NCBI RefSeq assembly: GCF_016863275.1
Contig: NZ_BOOO01000009.1
Location: forward strand, 124,001 to 188,000
DNA length: 64,000 nt
Direction of reading: 5' to 3'
From: Planotetraspora mira
GTDB lineage: Bacteria > Actinomycetota > Actinomycetes > Streptosporangiales > Streptosporangiaceae
Shown: positions 51,996 to 61,554 of the stretch, piece after piece
How the letters are laid out: every line of letters begins with the position of its first letter
How positions within the stretch are numbered: the stretch's first letter is position 1
The notes under the pieces: model-generated
Told to the model about the DNA's origin: nothing
Databases searched by the model: none
Seen by the model: only the letters and a program-made list of their open reading frames with translations
Made by a program: the position numbers and the translations under genes

Positions 51996-52191
51996 CCCGG
52001 GGCATCGCGTCGGCCACGATCCGGGCCGGCCGATCCCGAACGTTCACACCGCTCAGGCTACGAAACCGCGGCCCGCGCACGAACCGGCCGAAAGTACGTC
52101 CCGAACCGTTCTTTCGCCCGATGTCCGGCCTCCGGCGGACTTACAGGATGAGCCTCGTGCCTGCCTCCCGACCTGCGTTGGAGTGAAACCC

Positions 52192-53088
52192 ATGAGCTTG
52201 ATCTTGAAAGCCCGGGCACTGGGCAAGAAGTACCGGCGGCGATGGGCGCTGTCGAACTGCACACTGGACGTCCCCGCCGGGCGCGTCGTCGGGCTCGTCG
52301 GGCCCAACGGCGCCGGCAAGTCGACGCTGCTCAACCTGGCCTCCGGCATGCTGACACCGACCTCCGGCGACATCGAGGTGTGCGGCGGCCGGCCGGCCGG
52401 CGGGACGGCGCAACTGGCCAAGGTCGGGTTCGTCGCTCAGGACACCCCCACCTACGCCGGGCTGACCATCGGCGAGCACCTCCGGCTCGGCGACCGACTC
52501 AACCCAGGATGGGACGCCGCGCTGGCCGAACGCCGGATCCGGCGGCTGGGGCTGGACCCTCGGCAACGGGCCGGGCGGCTCTCCGGCGGCCAGCGCGCCC
52601 AGCTCGCGCTGACCCTCGGCATCGCGAAACGACCCGAGCTGCTCATCCTGGACGAACCCGTCGCCGCGCTCGACCCGCTGGCGAGGCGGGAGTTCATGCG
52701 GGACCTCACGGATGCGGTCGCCGAGCACGGGCTCAGCGTCGTGTTGTCGTCCCACCTGGTGTCCGATCTCGAACGCGTCTGCGACCACCTGATCGTGCTG
52801 GTCGACTCGCGTGTGCAGGCGGCCGGCGACGTCGACGCGCTGCTGGCCACCCACCACCGGTTCACCGGCACCCGCCGTGACCCCGCCGGTCTCCCCGCGG
52901 ACCACCACGTCGTCTCCGTCCATCACAGCGGCCGGGACACCACCCTGCTGGTCCGCGCGGACGCACCCGTCGACGACCCCGCCTGGACGGTCAGCCGGCC
53001 GGACCTGGAGGACGTCGTCCTCGCCTACCTGGGCCGGCCCGCCACCGACGGCCACAGTCCCCGATCCGCACTGGAGGCCCTTCGATGA
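52192..53088 (+). CDS. ABC transporter ATP-binding protein
   Basis: The protein has 298 residues. Walker A GPNGAGKST, signature LSGGQRAQLAL, Walker B LLILDEP and the H-loop SSHLVSD are all present. The C-terminus is an extension of about 80 residues typical of drug/bacitracin-type exporters. The ATG at 52192 follows GGAGT. It overlaps the permease gene, so the two form an exporter. Confidence 0.95.
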   Translation: MSLILKARALGKKYRRRWALSNCTLDVPAGRVVGLVGPNGAGKSTLLNLASGMLTPTSGDIEVCGGRPAGGTAQLAKVGFVAQDTPTYAGLTIGEHLRLGDRLNPGWDAALAERRIRRLGLDPRQRAGRLSGGQRAQLALTLGIAKRPELLILDEPVAALDPLARREFMRDLTDAVAEHGLSVVLSSHLVSDLERVCDHLIVLVDSRVQAAGDVDALLATHHRFTGTRRDPAGLPADHHVVSVHHSGRDTTLLVRADAPVDDPAWTVSRPDLEDVVLAYLGRPATDGHSPRSALEALR

Positions 53089-54074
53089 TCTGGTTGACCT
53101 GGCGGCAACTCCGCACCCAGGCCGGGGCAACATACGCCCTGCTCGCCGTTCTCGCCGTCATCCTCGCGACCACCGGATCGCAACTGCTGCACCTGTACGA
53201 GACCGCCGGCGCCGACTTCCTCACCCGGCTCACGGAGGCCGACAACAGCCTGTACCTCGTCGGCGCCCTGGCCGTGATGGCCCTTCCGGCTCTGATCGGC
53301 ATGTTCTGGGGAGCCCCGCTGATCACCCGCGAGCTGGACGCCGGCACTCACCGCCTGGTGTGGAACCAGGGCGTCACCCGCACCCGCTGGCTGATCACCA
53401 AGCTGGGCCTCACCGGTCTGGCCGCCATGGCAGCGGCCGGGGCTCTCAGCCTCGCGGTGAGCTGGTGGGCCGGCCCCATCGACGCGACCGCCGACGGCAG
53501 CAGCGTCCTGGCGGGCTTCTATTTCCCCCGGCTCTCACCCTTGATGTTCGACGCGCGTGGCGTCGCCCCCATCGGGCACGCCGCCTTCGCCTTCACCCTG
53601 GGCGTCACCCTCGGAGTCCTCATCCGCCGCACCCTGCCCGCCATGATCGTCACCCTGGTCGCCTTCATCACGGTGCAGGTTGCCGTGCCTCTGTGGGTAC
53701 GGCCGGCGCTCATCGCTCCTGCCCGGCTGACCACGCCCATCAGTGCCGCGAACTTCAGGCTGTGGGACGGCGAGAACGTGAAGGTGCTCATCGACAAGCC
53801 GGGAGCGTGGACCATCGGCCAGCACACCATCGACGCCGCAGGCCGGTCCGTCGCCGCTCCTTCCTGGATCCCCGATTGCCTCGGGCAGGTGCGCGCGGAA
53901 CTGGACACCGGATGCCTGGACAGGCTCGGCCGGCTCGGCTACCGGCAGCTCGTGTCGTACCAGCCCGCCGGCCGCTTCTGGACGTTCCAGTGGTACGAGC
54001 TCGGGATCTTCCTCGCCCTCGCGGTGCTGCTGGCCCTGTTCTGCGCCTGGTGGATCCGCCGCCACGTGTCCTGA
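53085..54074 (+). CDS. ABC transporter permease
   Basis: The protein has 329 residues and six helices. The start MIWLTWRQLRTQAGATYALL and the loop FWGAPLITRELDAGTHRLVWNQGVTRTRW are typical of ABC2-type permeases paired with such ATPases. It overlaps the ATPase stop by four bases (ATGA). The substrate is unknown. Confidence 0.93.
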   Translation: MIWLTWRQLRTQAGATYALLAVLAVILATTGSQLLHLYETAGADFLTRLTEADNSLYLVGALAVMALPALIGMFWGAPLITRELDAGTHRLVWNQGVTRTRWLITKLGLTGLAAMAAAGALSLAVSWWAGPIDATADGSSVLAGFYFPRLSPLMFDARGVAPIGHAAFAFTLGVTLGVLIRRTLPAMIVTLVAFITVQVAVPLWVRPALIAPARLTTPISAANFRLWDGENVKVLIDKPGAWTIGQHTIDAAGRSVAAPSWIPDCLGQVRAELDTGCLDRLGRLGYRQLVSYQPAGRFWTFQWYELGIFLALAVLLALFCAWWIRRHVS

Positions 54075-54193
54075 CGTCGCTTCGACGGTTTCCAGTCCGC
54101 GACGGCACGGGTGCCGAGGAGCGGACGGAACGGCTAAAAGGCCGGGCAAGGACGGTGATCCGAGCGTCGTCTGATGATCACTAAGATCGCCGA

Positions 54194-55438
54194 GTGATCT
54201 TCAGACGACGCCCGGCCGCAGCCCTGCTCGGGATGCTGGCCGCACTCTCCTTACTTGGTGTGCCCCCCGCGCACGCCGACGAGACCACCCCGAAGGAACC
54301 GCCCAAGGTCGAGCTGGTCCTCGACATCAGCGGCTCGATGCGGGCGCGCGACATCGAGGGCCACAGCCGGATCTCGGTGCTCCAGCAGTCCTTCAACGAC
54401 GTGCTGGACGCGCTGCCCTCCGAGGCACAGGTCGGCATCCGCGTCCTCGGCGCCACCTATCCCGGCAACAGCAAGGCCGTGGGCTGCAAGGACACCCAGC
54501 AGCTGGTGCCGATCGGCCCGATCGACAAGCTGGAGGCCAAGACCGCCGTCGCCACCCTGCGCCCCACCGGCTTCACCCCGGTGGGCCTGGCGCTGCGTGC
54601 CGCCGCTCGGGACCTGGGAACCGGCGAGACCACCCGCAGGATCGTCCTGATCACCGACGGCGAGGACACCTGCGCCCCGCCCGACCCGTGCGAGGTCGCC
54701 CGGGAGCTCGCCGCGCAGGGCACCCACCTGGTGGTGGACACCCTCGGCCTGACCCTCAACGACAAGGTGCGCAGGCAGCTCACCTGCATCGCCTCCGCCA
54801 CCGGCGGCACCTACACCGCCGTCACCAGCAAGACCCAGCTGACGAACCGGATCAACCAGCTGGTGGACCGCGCCGCGACCACCTACACCCAGACCCCGGC
54901 TCAGGTGGACGGCACCGACAATTGCACCGGCGCCCCGCTGCTCAGCCCCGGCGCCTACACCGACCGGGAGCAGTTACAGGAACACCGCTGGTACCGGGTC
55001 CCGGTCCGCGACGGGCAGGAGCTGCGGGCCTCCGTCAGCGTCTCCCTGGACCGCGCACTCAACCGCGACTACGGCGTGCTGCTGCGGGCCGTCTCCCAGG
55101 ACGGCCGGGAACTGGTTCGCGGCACCGACGCGGGCAGCGACCGCACCGATGTGCTCTCCACCGGCCTGCGCTGGTCCGCCGAGCAGGACGCTCCCGACCA
55201 GACCGTCTGCCTGGTGGTCAGCAACTCCTTCTCCTCGCCCACCGCCACCACCGCCGCAACACCCGGTATGCCGCTGGAGCTGATCGTCGGCGTCGTCGAC
55301 TCATCCCCCGCCCCGAACGGCCCGGACCTGGGCCGCGGCTGGGGGCTGCTCGGCCTGCTGGCCCTCGCCGGCCTGGTGGGTGGTCTGCTCTTCGGCTGGC
55401 TGGCGCGCTGGCGGGTCTCTATCTGGAGGGCGAACTGA
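54194..55438 (+). CDS. Secreted, membrane-anchored von Willebrand factor A protein
   Basis: The protein has 414 residues. A signal peptide is cut near PPAHA. The vWA domain has the MIDAS motif DISGS (44-48), TGFTPVG and LITDGEDT. A beta-rich domain follows and one C-terminal membrane helix (about 385-405), then a short basic tail. It would bind a ligand through a metal ion outside the cell. It starts with GTG. It is two bases before another exported protein gene, its partner. Confidence 0.88.
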   Translation: MIFRRRPAAALLGMLAALSLLGVPPAHADETTPKEPPKVELVLDISGSMRARDIEGHSRISVLQQSFNDVLDALPSEAQVGIRVLGATYPGNSKAVGCKDTQQLVPIGPIDKLEAKTAVATLRPTGFTPVGLALRAAARDLGTGETTRRIVLITDGEDTCAPPDPCEVARELAAQGTHLVVDTLGLTLNDKVRRQLTCIASATGGTYTAVTSKTQLTNRINQLVDRAATTYTQTPAQVDGTDNCTGAPLLSPGAYTDREQLQEHRWYRVPVRDGQELRASVSVSLDRALNRDYGVLLRAVSQDGRELVRGTDAGSDRTDVLSTGLRWSAEQDAPDQTVCLVVSNSFSSPTATTAATPGMPLELIVGVVDSSPAPNGPDLGRGWGLLGLLALAGLVGGLLFGWLARWRVSIWRAN

Positions 55439-55440
55439 CG

Positions 55441-56319
55441 ATGCGTACAACTTCCGTCCGCCGCTGCGCCGGGGCGCTGTCCGCCGCTGCGGCCGCACTG
55501 CTGCTCTCCGCCGGCCCGGCCGCCGCCGACACCGCCTCACCGTCGCCGTCCCCGTCGGAAAGCCTGGCGCCGGTGACCACGGCCGGATCCTCCTTCCTCA
55601 CCGCGACCGCCGTCCAGCCCGAACAGCCGGTGCAACTGGCCGGCTCCACCGGCGACTACCTCTACTGGTCGTTCACCGCCGAGGCCGGGCAGACCGACAA
55701 GATCGCGATCACCGTCACCCTGCCGCCCACAGCCTCCCGGCACGGCGCGTCCAACTGGGCCGTGGACGTCTTCGACGGGCTCCGCCGCCGCCAGGCCTGT
55801 ACGGCAGGCGCCCAGACGCCGACCGCTGCGGCCGGCGCCGCATCGGTCACCCTGGGCTGCACCCTGCGGCAGGTCCGCGCGTGGGCCGAGCCGTGGTCCG
55901 GCGACCCGCTGCCCGGCACCTACTACGTCCGACTGGCCGTCACCGGACTGCCCGAGCAGGATCTGGGCCTTCCGATGCAGGTGGCGATGCGGATCACCGC
56001 CCATGACAGCGACGACATCCAGCCGGAGGGCGGCGAACTCAAGGCCCCGCTGACCCAGCCGGTCAGCGCCGGCGCAGTGCTGACCTCGGCGCCGCCGGTC
56101 GCGGTCGAGGAGGAGAAGGACTCCGGCTGGAACTGGGACTGGCTCCCCGACTTGTCGGCCCGCTGGGCCTGGACCGCCATCGGCGGTGCCATCGCGGCCG
56201 TCACCGGCGTCGGCGGCTACAGCCTCACCCGGCATCCACGTCGGCGCATGTCGAATCCCGACGGCTTCAACCGCCCTTCGTCGACCACACGCCAAGAGCA
56301 TCCCGTGAATATCACGTGA
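55441..56319 (+). CDS. Exported protein anchored by a C-terminal helix, vWA partner
   Basis: The protein has 292 residues with a signal peptide (to about PAAAD), a Ser/Pro-rich segment, a beta-rich domain with a Cys pair, and one membrane helix at about 243-265, followed by a basic, Pro-rich tail. The last codons (HPVNIT stop) lie in the 34-bp direct repeat that recurs at 58706. The original tail may therefore have been changed by a recombination event. Function is unknown; the neighbour suggests they act as a pair on the cell surface. Confidence 0.78.
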   Translation: MRTTSVRRCAGALSAAAAALLLSAGPAAADTASPSPSPSESLAPVTTAGSSFLTATAVQPEQPVQLAGSTGDYLYWSFTAEAGQTDKIAITVTLPPTASRHGASNWAVDVFDGLRRRQACTAGAQTPTAAAGAASVTLGCTLRQVRAWAEPWSGDPLPGTYYVRLAVTGLPEQDLGLPMQVAMRITAHDSDDIQPEGGELKAPLTQPVSAGAVLTSAPPVAVEEEKDSGWNWDWLPDLSARWAWTAIGGAIAAVTGVGGYSLTRHPRRRMSNPDGFNRPSSTTRQEHPVNIT

Positions 56320-56332
56320 ACAACGGCCGAGG
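56299..56332. repeat. Left 34-bp direct repeat
   Basis: CATCCCGTGAATATCACGTG and on to CCGAGG matches 58706-58739 at 31 of 34 positions. The two copies flank a 2.4-kb block with a sigma factor, cupin-like and DUF6069 genes. Confidence 0.7.
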
Positions 56333-56862
56333 CCTCCTCAAGGCGGCCTGCGACTGACTCGCTGGGGGGAGGCGCATGATGGTGGTCATATCGCACTCCC
56401 TGTGTCGTTGCGCCCAACCGTGTGCGATGGACGGGCGTCCCATGGGGTACGAACCCTCCCCCCCAGCCCCCTGCAGCAATCGTGGCCGACGAGCCGGACG
56501 GTCGGCGGGCCTAGCGTATCCGCCGATCCGATAACGCAACAGCGCCGGGGTTCGAATCTCTTCGGGCGCATCTCCCCAGGTGAGCCGGGTCTCGGCTCCA
56601 AGATCAAGCCAATCCTTTTCGATGGACCTCGTGCCGTGCCCGTGCGTCCATGACCGCCGCGTCATCGTGAACCAGGCGACCCCGGCACGCGCCAGGCGGT
56701 CGCGCACCCGCGCCCACTCTGGTGGACCCGCGCCCTCCTCGCCGGTACCGCGCGTCGTGCTCCGCCACTGGATCGGCCATGCCGACCGACCCTGGTGATG
56801 AGTTGTCGCGCCTGCACCCGTCACACCTACGACGGGACACGACGAGGCGGAAGGATGACGTG
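56320..56862. other. Gene-free region with a tRNA-like remnant
   Basis: No gene is supported in these 543 bases. The start is the end of the left 34-bp direct repeat. Around 56546-56570 there is a sequence like the 3' end of a tRNA-Arg. The rest shows no ORF with normal coding bias and could carry the promoter of the sigma gene at 56863. Confidence 0.5.
56546..56570 (+). pseudogene. Degenerate tRNA-Arg 3' end
   Basis: GGGGTTCGAATCTCTTCGG followed by GCGCA carries the T-loop TTCGAAT and an acceptor-like CGGGCGC-A. It resembles the 3' end of tRNA-Arg genes, but the T stem has two G-U pairs and a mismatch. No 5' half is seen. It may be an old attachment-site remnant. Confidence 0.4.
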
Positions 56863-57876
56863 ATGAGTGCGGACACGCGGCTGGAGGAGCTGGGCGTGAG
56901 CGGTTTGGGCGGCAGTGGTCTGGGCGAGGTCGACGAGCCGGCGTTCTCGGGGCTGGCTGAGCGGCACCGGCGGGAGCTGCACGTGCACTGCTACCGGATG
57001 CTCGGGTCGTTCGAGGACGCCGAGGACACCGTGCAGGAGACGTTCCTCCGTGCCTGGCGGCGGCGGGAGACCTTCGAGGGGCGGTCGACGTTCCGGGCCT
57101 GGCTGTACCGGATCGCCACCAACGCCTGCCTGGACCTGCTCGCCAAGTGCCGCCCGGAGCCTGCGACCGGCGGCGAGGTGCTGTGGCTGCAGCCCTACCC
57201 GGACCGGCTGCTCGACGAGTTGCCCGCGGGCGACGCGGACGAGCCGGAGACCGTCGCCGTCGCGCGGGAGACGATCGAGCTGGCGTACCTGGTCGCAGTC
57301 CAGCACCTCGCGCCGCGCCCGCGGGCCGTGCTGATCCTGCGGGACGTGCTCGGCTGGCCGGCGAAGGACGTCGCGGAGCTCCTCGGGGACTCCGTCAACT
57401 CCGTGAACAGCGCGCTGCAGCGGGCCCGCGCCGGCATGCGGGAGCACCTGCCCGCCGAGCGGCAGGACTGGACCGGCGGCGAGGAGGACGCCGGGACGCG
57501 CGAGCTGGTGCGCCGCTATACCGACGCCAGCGTGGCCACGGACGTCGTCGGGCTCGCCGCACTGCTGCGGGACGACGTCCGCTGCTCGATGCCGCCCACG
57601 CCGGGCCTGTACGTCGGCCGCGACACGGTGGTGAACGACTGGGTCGAAAGCGGCTTCGAGAGCATGAAGCACCTGCGCGCCGTCCTCACCTCCGTGAACC
57701 GGCAACCCGCCGTCGCCTTCTACCACTGGCAGAAGCAGGAGGGCGCGTACCTGCCGCTGACGATCGACGTCCTGCGCATCACCGGCGGGGCGATCACCGA
57801 GATCGTCACGTTTCACGACGACCAGTTCCCGCGGCTCGGGCTGCCGGAGCGCCTGCCGGCGGACGGCACGGAGTAG
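56863..57876 (+). CDS. ECF sigma factor with SnoaL-like C-terminal domain
   Basis: The protein has 337 residues. ECF region 2 (ELHVHCYRMLGSFEDAEDTV, QETFLRAWRRRETFEGRSTF) and region 4 (RPRAVLILRDVLGWPAKDVAELL) are followed by about 150 residues of SnoaL-like fold (LVRRYTDASVATDVVGLAAL). The layout is that of the TIGR02960 (SigX5-type) sigma factors. No anti-sigma gene is nearby; the extension may regulate it. The ATG at 56863 has AAGGA nine bases upstream. Confidence 0.9.
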   Translation: MSADTRLEELGVSGLGGSGLGEVDEPAFSGLAERHRRELHVHCYRMLGSFEDAEDTVQETFLRAWRRRETFEGRSTFRAWLYRIATNACLDLLAKCRPEPATGGEVLWLQPYPDRLLDELPAGDADEPETVAVARETIELAYLVAVQHLAPRPRAVLILRDVLGWPAKDVAELLGDSVNSVNSALQRARAGMREHLPAERQDWTGGEEDAGTRELVRRYTDASVATDVVGLAALLRDDVRCSMPPTPGLYVGRDTVVNDWVESGFESMKHLRAVLTSVNRQPAVAFYHWQKQEGAYLPLTIDVLRITGGAITEIVTFHDDQFPRLGLPERLPADGTE

Positions 57877-57881
57877 TCCCG

Positions 57882-58190
57882 GTGTGGACGCTCGCGCTGC
57901 GCGGTGGCGCGCGTGTCGCGGTGGTCGCGGCGGAGTGGTGCGACGCGTTCGGCGTCGTCACCCGCGGGCGGGTGCAGCTGGAGTTGCGGGACGGCGAGCC
58001 CGGGCCGGTCCTCGGACGCGACGCCGGGTTCTGGCTCCGCGGCACCGGCGTCCGCGCCCTGCGGAACCCCGGCCGTCGCACGGCGAGGGTGCGCATCGTC
58101 ACCCCCAGGGCCAGGACTGTCACATGCCAGTCAACACACCCCGTACGCCAGCCCCGAATGACGGAGGAACGACATGAACAGCATGAATGA
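57882..58190 (+). CDS. Small cupin-like protein
   Basis: The GTG five bases after the sigma stop opens 102 residues, rich in beta strands (ARVAVVAAEWCDAFGVVTRG, LELRDGEPGPVLGRDAGFWL, RGTGVRALRNPG). It has a cupin-like look, but the metal histidines are missing. The last 25 residues lack the pattern. It overlaps the next gene by 17 bases. Probably co-transcribed with the sigma factor. Confidence 0.55.
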   Translation: MWTLALRGGARVAVVAAEWCDAFGVVTRGRVQLELRDGEPGPVLGRDAGFWLRGTGVRALRNPGRRTARVRIVTPRARTVTCQSTHPVRQPRMTEERHEQHE

Positions 58191-58629
58191 CAGTGGGGTC
58201 GTCACAGGCCCGGCATCGGGCCAGACCCGCCACACCCGCCCACTCCGCAGGCTCGCCGGCACCGGCTTCATTGCCACGCTCGCAGCGATGGCGGCCACCA
58301 CCCTCGCCGCTGCGCTTGCCCAGGCCGTTGGCGTCGACTTCGAGATCCCGGATGGTGGCGAGACGATCCCGTTGCCCGGGTTCGCCGTCGTGACCGGCTT
58401 CTTCTCGGTCGTGGGCACGGTCATCGCCGTCGCTTTTCTTCGTTGGAGCGCTCGCCCCGCCGAGCGATTCGTGTGGACGACAGTGTCGCTGACCGCGATC
58501 TCGTTGGTCCCGCCCCTCCTCTCCGGGGCAAACACCGCCACCACCACCGCCCTCCTCGGGCTACACCTCGTCCCTGCGACGGTGATGATCCCCACCCTGG
58601 CGCGGAGCCTCCGCACCCGGACCGATTGA
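58174..58629 (+). CDS. DUF6069-family membrane protein
   Basis: The protein has 151 residues in four helices: GTGFIATLAAMAATTLAAAL, IPLPGFAVVTGFFSVVGTVI, a third with ERFVWTTVSLTAISLVPPLL and a last HLVPATVMIPTLA. The pattern is that of DUF6069. Function is unknown. GGAGGAACG precedes the ATG. It is probably a target or partner of the sigma factor two genes upstream. Confidence 0.82.
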   Translation: MNSMNDSGVVTGPASGQTRHTRPLRRLAGTGFIATLAAMAATTLAAALAQAVGVDFEIPDGGETIPLPGFAVVTGFFSVVGTVIAVAFLRWSARPAERFVWTTVSLTAISLVPPLLSGANTATTTALLGLHLVPATVMIPTLARSLRTRTD

Positions 58630-58705
58630 CGATCCCGCAACGGGACGACGTGCGGCGGTGCAGGCCCTCCGCGCGCCGCGTAACTAGCTAGATCGACCTC
58701 AAGAT

Positions 58706-58739
58706 CATCCCGTGAATATAACGTGGCCAACGGCCGAGG
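58706..58739. repeat. Right 34-bp direct repeat
   Basis: Matches 56299-56332 at 31 of 34 positions (CATCCCGTGAATATAACGTG and on to CCGAGG). In the left copy the repeat is the end of a coding region; here it is non-coding. Confidence 0.7.
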
Positions 58740-58836
58740 GCCGCTCATGGTGCCGTACGGCTGCGCACCCCGGAAACGACGAACGGTGCCCGACCCAGGC
58801 GAAGCCACTGGTCAGACACCGTTTCGGGAGACAGAG

Positions 58837-58925
58837 CGGAGAGCGTGGGATTCGAACCCACGAGACCGGTCACCCGGCCTAGCGGTTTTCAAGACCGCCG
58901 CCATCGTCCACTAGGCGAGCTCTCC
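58837..58925 (-). tRNA. tRNA-Ser (anticodon UGA)
   Basis: An 89-base class II tRNA: acceptor GGAGAGC with GCTCTCC and discriminator G, D-arm, anticodon stem around CTTGAAA (anticodon TGA), a long variable arm and the T-arm GTGGGTTCGAATCCCAC. CCA is not encoded, unlike in tRNA-Ser(GCU) of this window. Confidence 0.95.
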
Positions 58926-59036
58926 AGGTGACGCCCGCGAAGACGTCATGCTGCACCATACTCTCTCACCGCCTGTGTAATCCCCGCGACCGCATATCAA
59001 ACGATCTTCCCCGGGCATCCGCGGCGGTGAGAGCGC

Positions 59037-61439
59037 CTACAGCTGGTCGGGGATCTCAGAGAACCTGCGCTCCCCCAGCGCGTGGGGCCCGGCGAAGCCG
59101 TCGCCCACGCTGGCCGCCAGCTTCAGGTACGCCTCCCGTGTCGCCTCCTGGAGACGCTCGAGGTCGATCTCGGCGCCCTCCTCCAGGTGCGGGTCGTAGG
59201 GCACCCGGATGACGGCACGGCACCGAGCGGTGAAGTGCGCCTCCAGCCTGTCCAGATCCACGGTCGACTTCGACCGCGGCCGGACGCTGCACAGCACCAC
59301 GGTCGCCGCCCGCACCAGGTCCCCGTAGTTGTGAGCCTCAAGCCAGTCCAGCGTCGCTGAGGCCGCCCGGGCACCGTCGACGGACGGCGAGCTGATCAGC
59401 ACGATCTGGTCGGCCAGCCCGAGAACGCCGGACATCGCGGAGTGCAGCAGCCCGGTCCCGCAGTCGGTGATGCAGATCGAGTAGAAGTTCTCCAGCACCT
59501 GCGAGACGGCGGCGTAGTCCTTCGCGCTGAACGCCTCGGACACCGACGGATCGCGGTCCGACGCCAGGATCTCCAGCCTCGACGGAGCCTGCGACGTGAA
59601 CGCCCTTATGTCCACGTACCGCTTGATCTGCCCGCGCTCGTTGAGCAGGTCGCGTACGGTCGCCGCCGTCTCAAGCTCGACCTTGTCGGACAGGGTTCCG
59701 CGGTCGGGGTTCGCGTCGACGGCGATCACGCGGTCGCCGCGCACCTGGGCCAGCGTCGCGCCCAGTCCCACCGTCGTGGTCGTCTTGCCGACGCCGCCCT
59801 TGAGGCTGAGCACGGCCACGCGGTGGTGCCCTGTCGCGACGGGCGTCCGGGCCCGGTTGACCAGTTCACGGCGCCGCCGTACCTCTGGAGGCTCGCCCGG
59901 CTTGATCCACCCGGCCGACGCCTTGTAGACGAGCCGGCGCCAGCCGCCCTTGGGAGCGTTCCTGCGGCCCTTGAGGAGGCTGACCGGATCGAGGCTGTCC
60001 GCCGACGGCTTGTTGCCCGCGACGGACCGCGACGGAGTGTTGAACGCCGGCGGCGGGGCCTGACGGCGTCGCGGTTCGTACTGCGGGCGATCGTCGGTGT
60101 CGACCCCGTCACGCTCGTACGGCCGGCGCTCGTCGACGGCCAGATCCTCCCGGAGGGAGCCGGAGAACGGGTCGTCCTTGATCGGGGGCTTGGGCTCGAC
60201 CGCCGGAGTCGTGACGTGGAACGTCGCGTCCGGGCCTGCGAAGCCGTCCGACCGCTCCCCGGGGAACAGCCGCTCCGTCCGGAAGGAGTGCTCCCCCGAG
60301 ACCGAGGCGGAACGGTCCGCCGCGAAGGGATCCGCAGGAGCGGCCTCTCCGGGGAAACGCTCCCCAGGGAAACGCTCGCCGGGGAAGCGCTCGGGACGCG
60401 CCTGCTCTCCTGTGAAGGACTCGGCGCGCAGGGCCTCTCCGGGGAAGGACTCGAAGGGCTCCTGCGCCGCGGCCCTGCTGTCCGCAGGCAGCCGCTCGGG
60501 CATGCTCGGCCACTCAGAGTGCGCGGCCTTCTCCACCGAGGGGCGTGCATCCGCGGACTCCGCCGGGGCGATCTGGTCGACCGGTACGGCCGGCTCCAGC
60601 CAGCCCCGCAGCGGTTCCTCAGTCGCCGAGGCGGACGACGAGGCAGGCGACGAGGGAGAAGACGACTCCCCGGCAGGCGCGGGAGTTTCGGAAGCCGAAC
60701 CGCCCGGCTTGCGGGGGTCGGCGTCGGCGAAGGCGCCCAGGCTGAAGGAGTCGGTGTCAGCGGGAGAGTCGTTGAAGGCGCCCTTGCCGAAGCCGCCCCC
60801 GAAGCCCGATCCCGAGGTGGACTCCTGGTCACTGCCGGACGGCTTGGCCGTCCCCATCGCGTCGACGTCCTCGTGGGTTGCGGCCCGCTCGGCGTCCTCC
60901 ACCGTGGGCGCTCCGGCGACGGGGCCGCTCAGCGCGGACGTCCGGAACGCGGACCCGAACGGGTCGAACGGGTCGATGGCCGGCTCGGCCGGGCGTTCCG
61001 ACGATTCGGCGCGGTCACCCCGAGTGGCCGGCTCCGACACGACCTCGGCGGGCAACGCGGCGGCCCCGAGGGCCGGTCCGGCCGCGGACTCCTTGCTGCC
61101 GGTGTCCTCACCGGGCGGAGCGGCCAGGGCGGCGTCGTCGGCCACGGCCACGGAGCCGTACATCGAGTCGACCGCGTTGCGGAACAGCGCGCCTGACGCG
61201 GGCTCCGACGGGACGAGGCTCCACGGGTCCTGGGGGTACGGCGAAGGGGCCTCGCGGCCTGCCGGCTGGGCGGGAGGACCCGCGGGGGAAGACGCGCCAG
61301 GAGACGCGGCGGACGCAAGGGTCGCCGAAGTGACCGCGCTCACCGCGATCTCCACCTCGTCGGGCATTTCCTTGATCGCGTCCAGCCATGCGAGCTGGTC
61401 CTCGAGAGAATGAGGATCCTCTCGATCATGTCTCGCCAC
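59037..61439 (-). CDS. MinD/ParA-like ATPase with a very long disordered N-terminal region
   Basis: The protein has 800 residues from a GTG. The first 60 hold a small helical start. Residues about 60-530 are low complexity, rich in Ser, Pro, Ala and Glu. They include a run of RFPGE repeats near 345-366. The C-terminal 260 residues are a MinD-like ATPase: deviant Walker A KGGVGKTTTTVG (about 547), the RVIAVDANPDRGTLS switch and ITDCGTGLLHSAM. Such ATPases with long tails occur with type VII secretion (EspI-like) or polar growth. No ESX gene is nearby, so the role is not known. Confidence 0.85.
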   Translation of the reverse strand: MARHDREDPHSLEDQLAWLDAIKEMPDEVEIAVSAVTSATLASAASPGASSPAGPPAQPAGREAPSPYPQDPWSLVPSEPASGALFRNAVDSMYGSVAVADDAALAAPPGEDTGSKESAAGPALGAAALPAEVVSEPATRGDRAESSERPAEPAIDPFDPFGSAFRTSALSGPVAGAPTVEDAERAATHEDVDAMGTAKPSGSDQESTSGSGFGGGFGKGAFNDSPADTDSFSLGAFADADPRKPGGSASETPAPAGESSSPSSPASSSASATEEPLRGWLEPAVPVDQIAPAESADARPSVEKAAHSEWPSMPERLPADSRAAAQEPFESFPGEALRAESFTGEQARPERFPGERFPGERFPGEAAPADPFAADRSASVSGEHSFRTERLFPGERSDGFAGPDATFHVTTPAVEPKPPIKDDPFSGSLREDLAVDERRPYERDGVDTDDRPQYEPRRRQAPPPAFNTPSRSVAGNKPSADSLDPVSLLKGRRNAPKGGWRRLVYKASAGWIKPGEPPEVRRRRELVNRARTPVATGHHRVAVLSLKGGVGKTTTTVGLGATLAQVRGDRVIAVDANPDRGTLSDKVELETAATVRDLLNERGQIKRYVDIRAFTSQAPSRLEILASDRDPSVSEAFSAKDYAAVSQVLENFYSICITDCGTGLLHSAMSGVLGLADQIVLISSPSVDGARAASATLDWLEAHNYGDLVRAATVVLCSVRPRSKSTVDLDRLEAHFTARCRAVIRVPYDPHLEEGAEIDLERLQEATREAYLKLAASVGDGFAGPHALGERRFSEIPDQL

Positions 61440-61554
61440 CGTGTACCCCCTCGGGATGGGCTAAAAGGGCAGCAAACACATTGGAGATTAGCGTCCCGTA
61501 TTACGCTGAATGCGGGCAACCGTTGAGTTCGACCGCCACGCTACTTTAGGTGAC

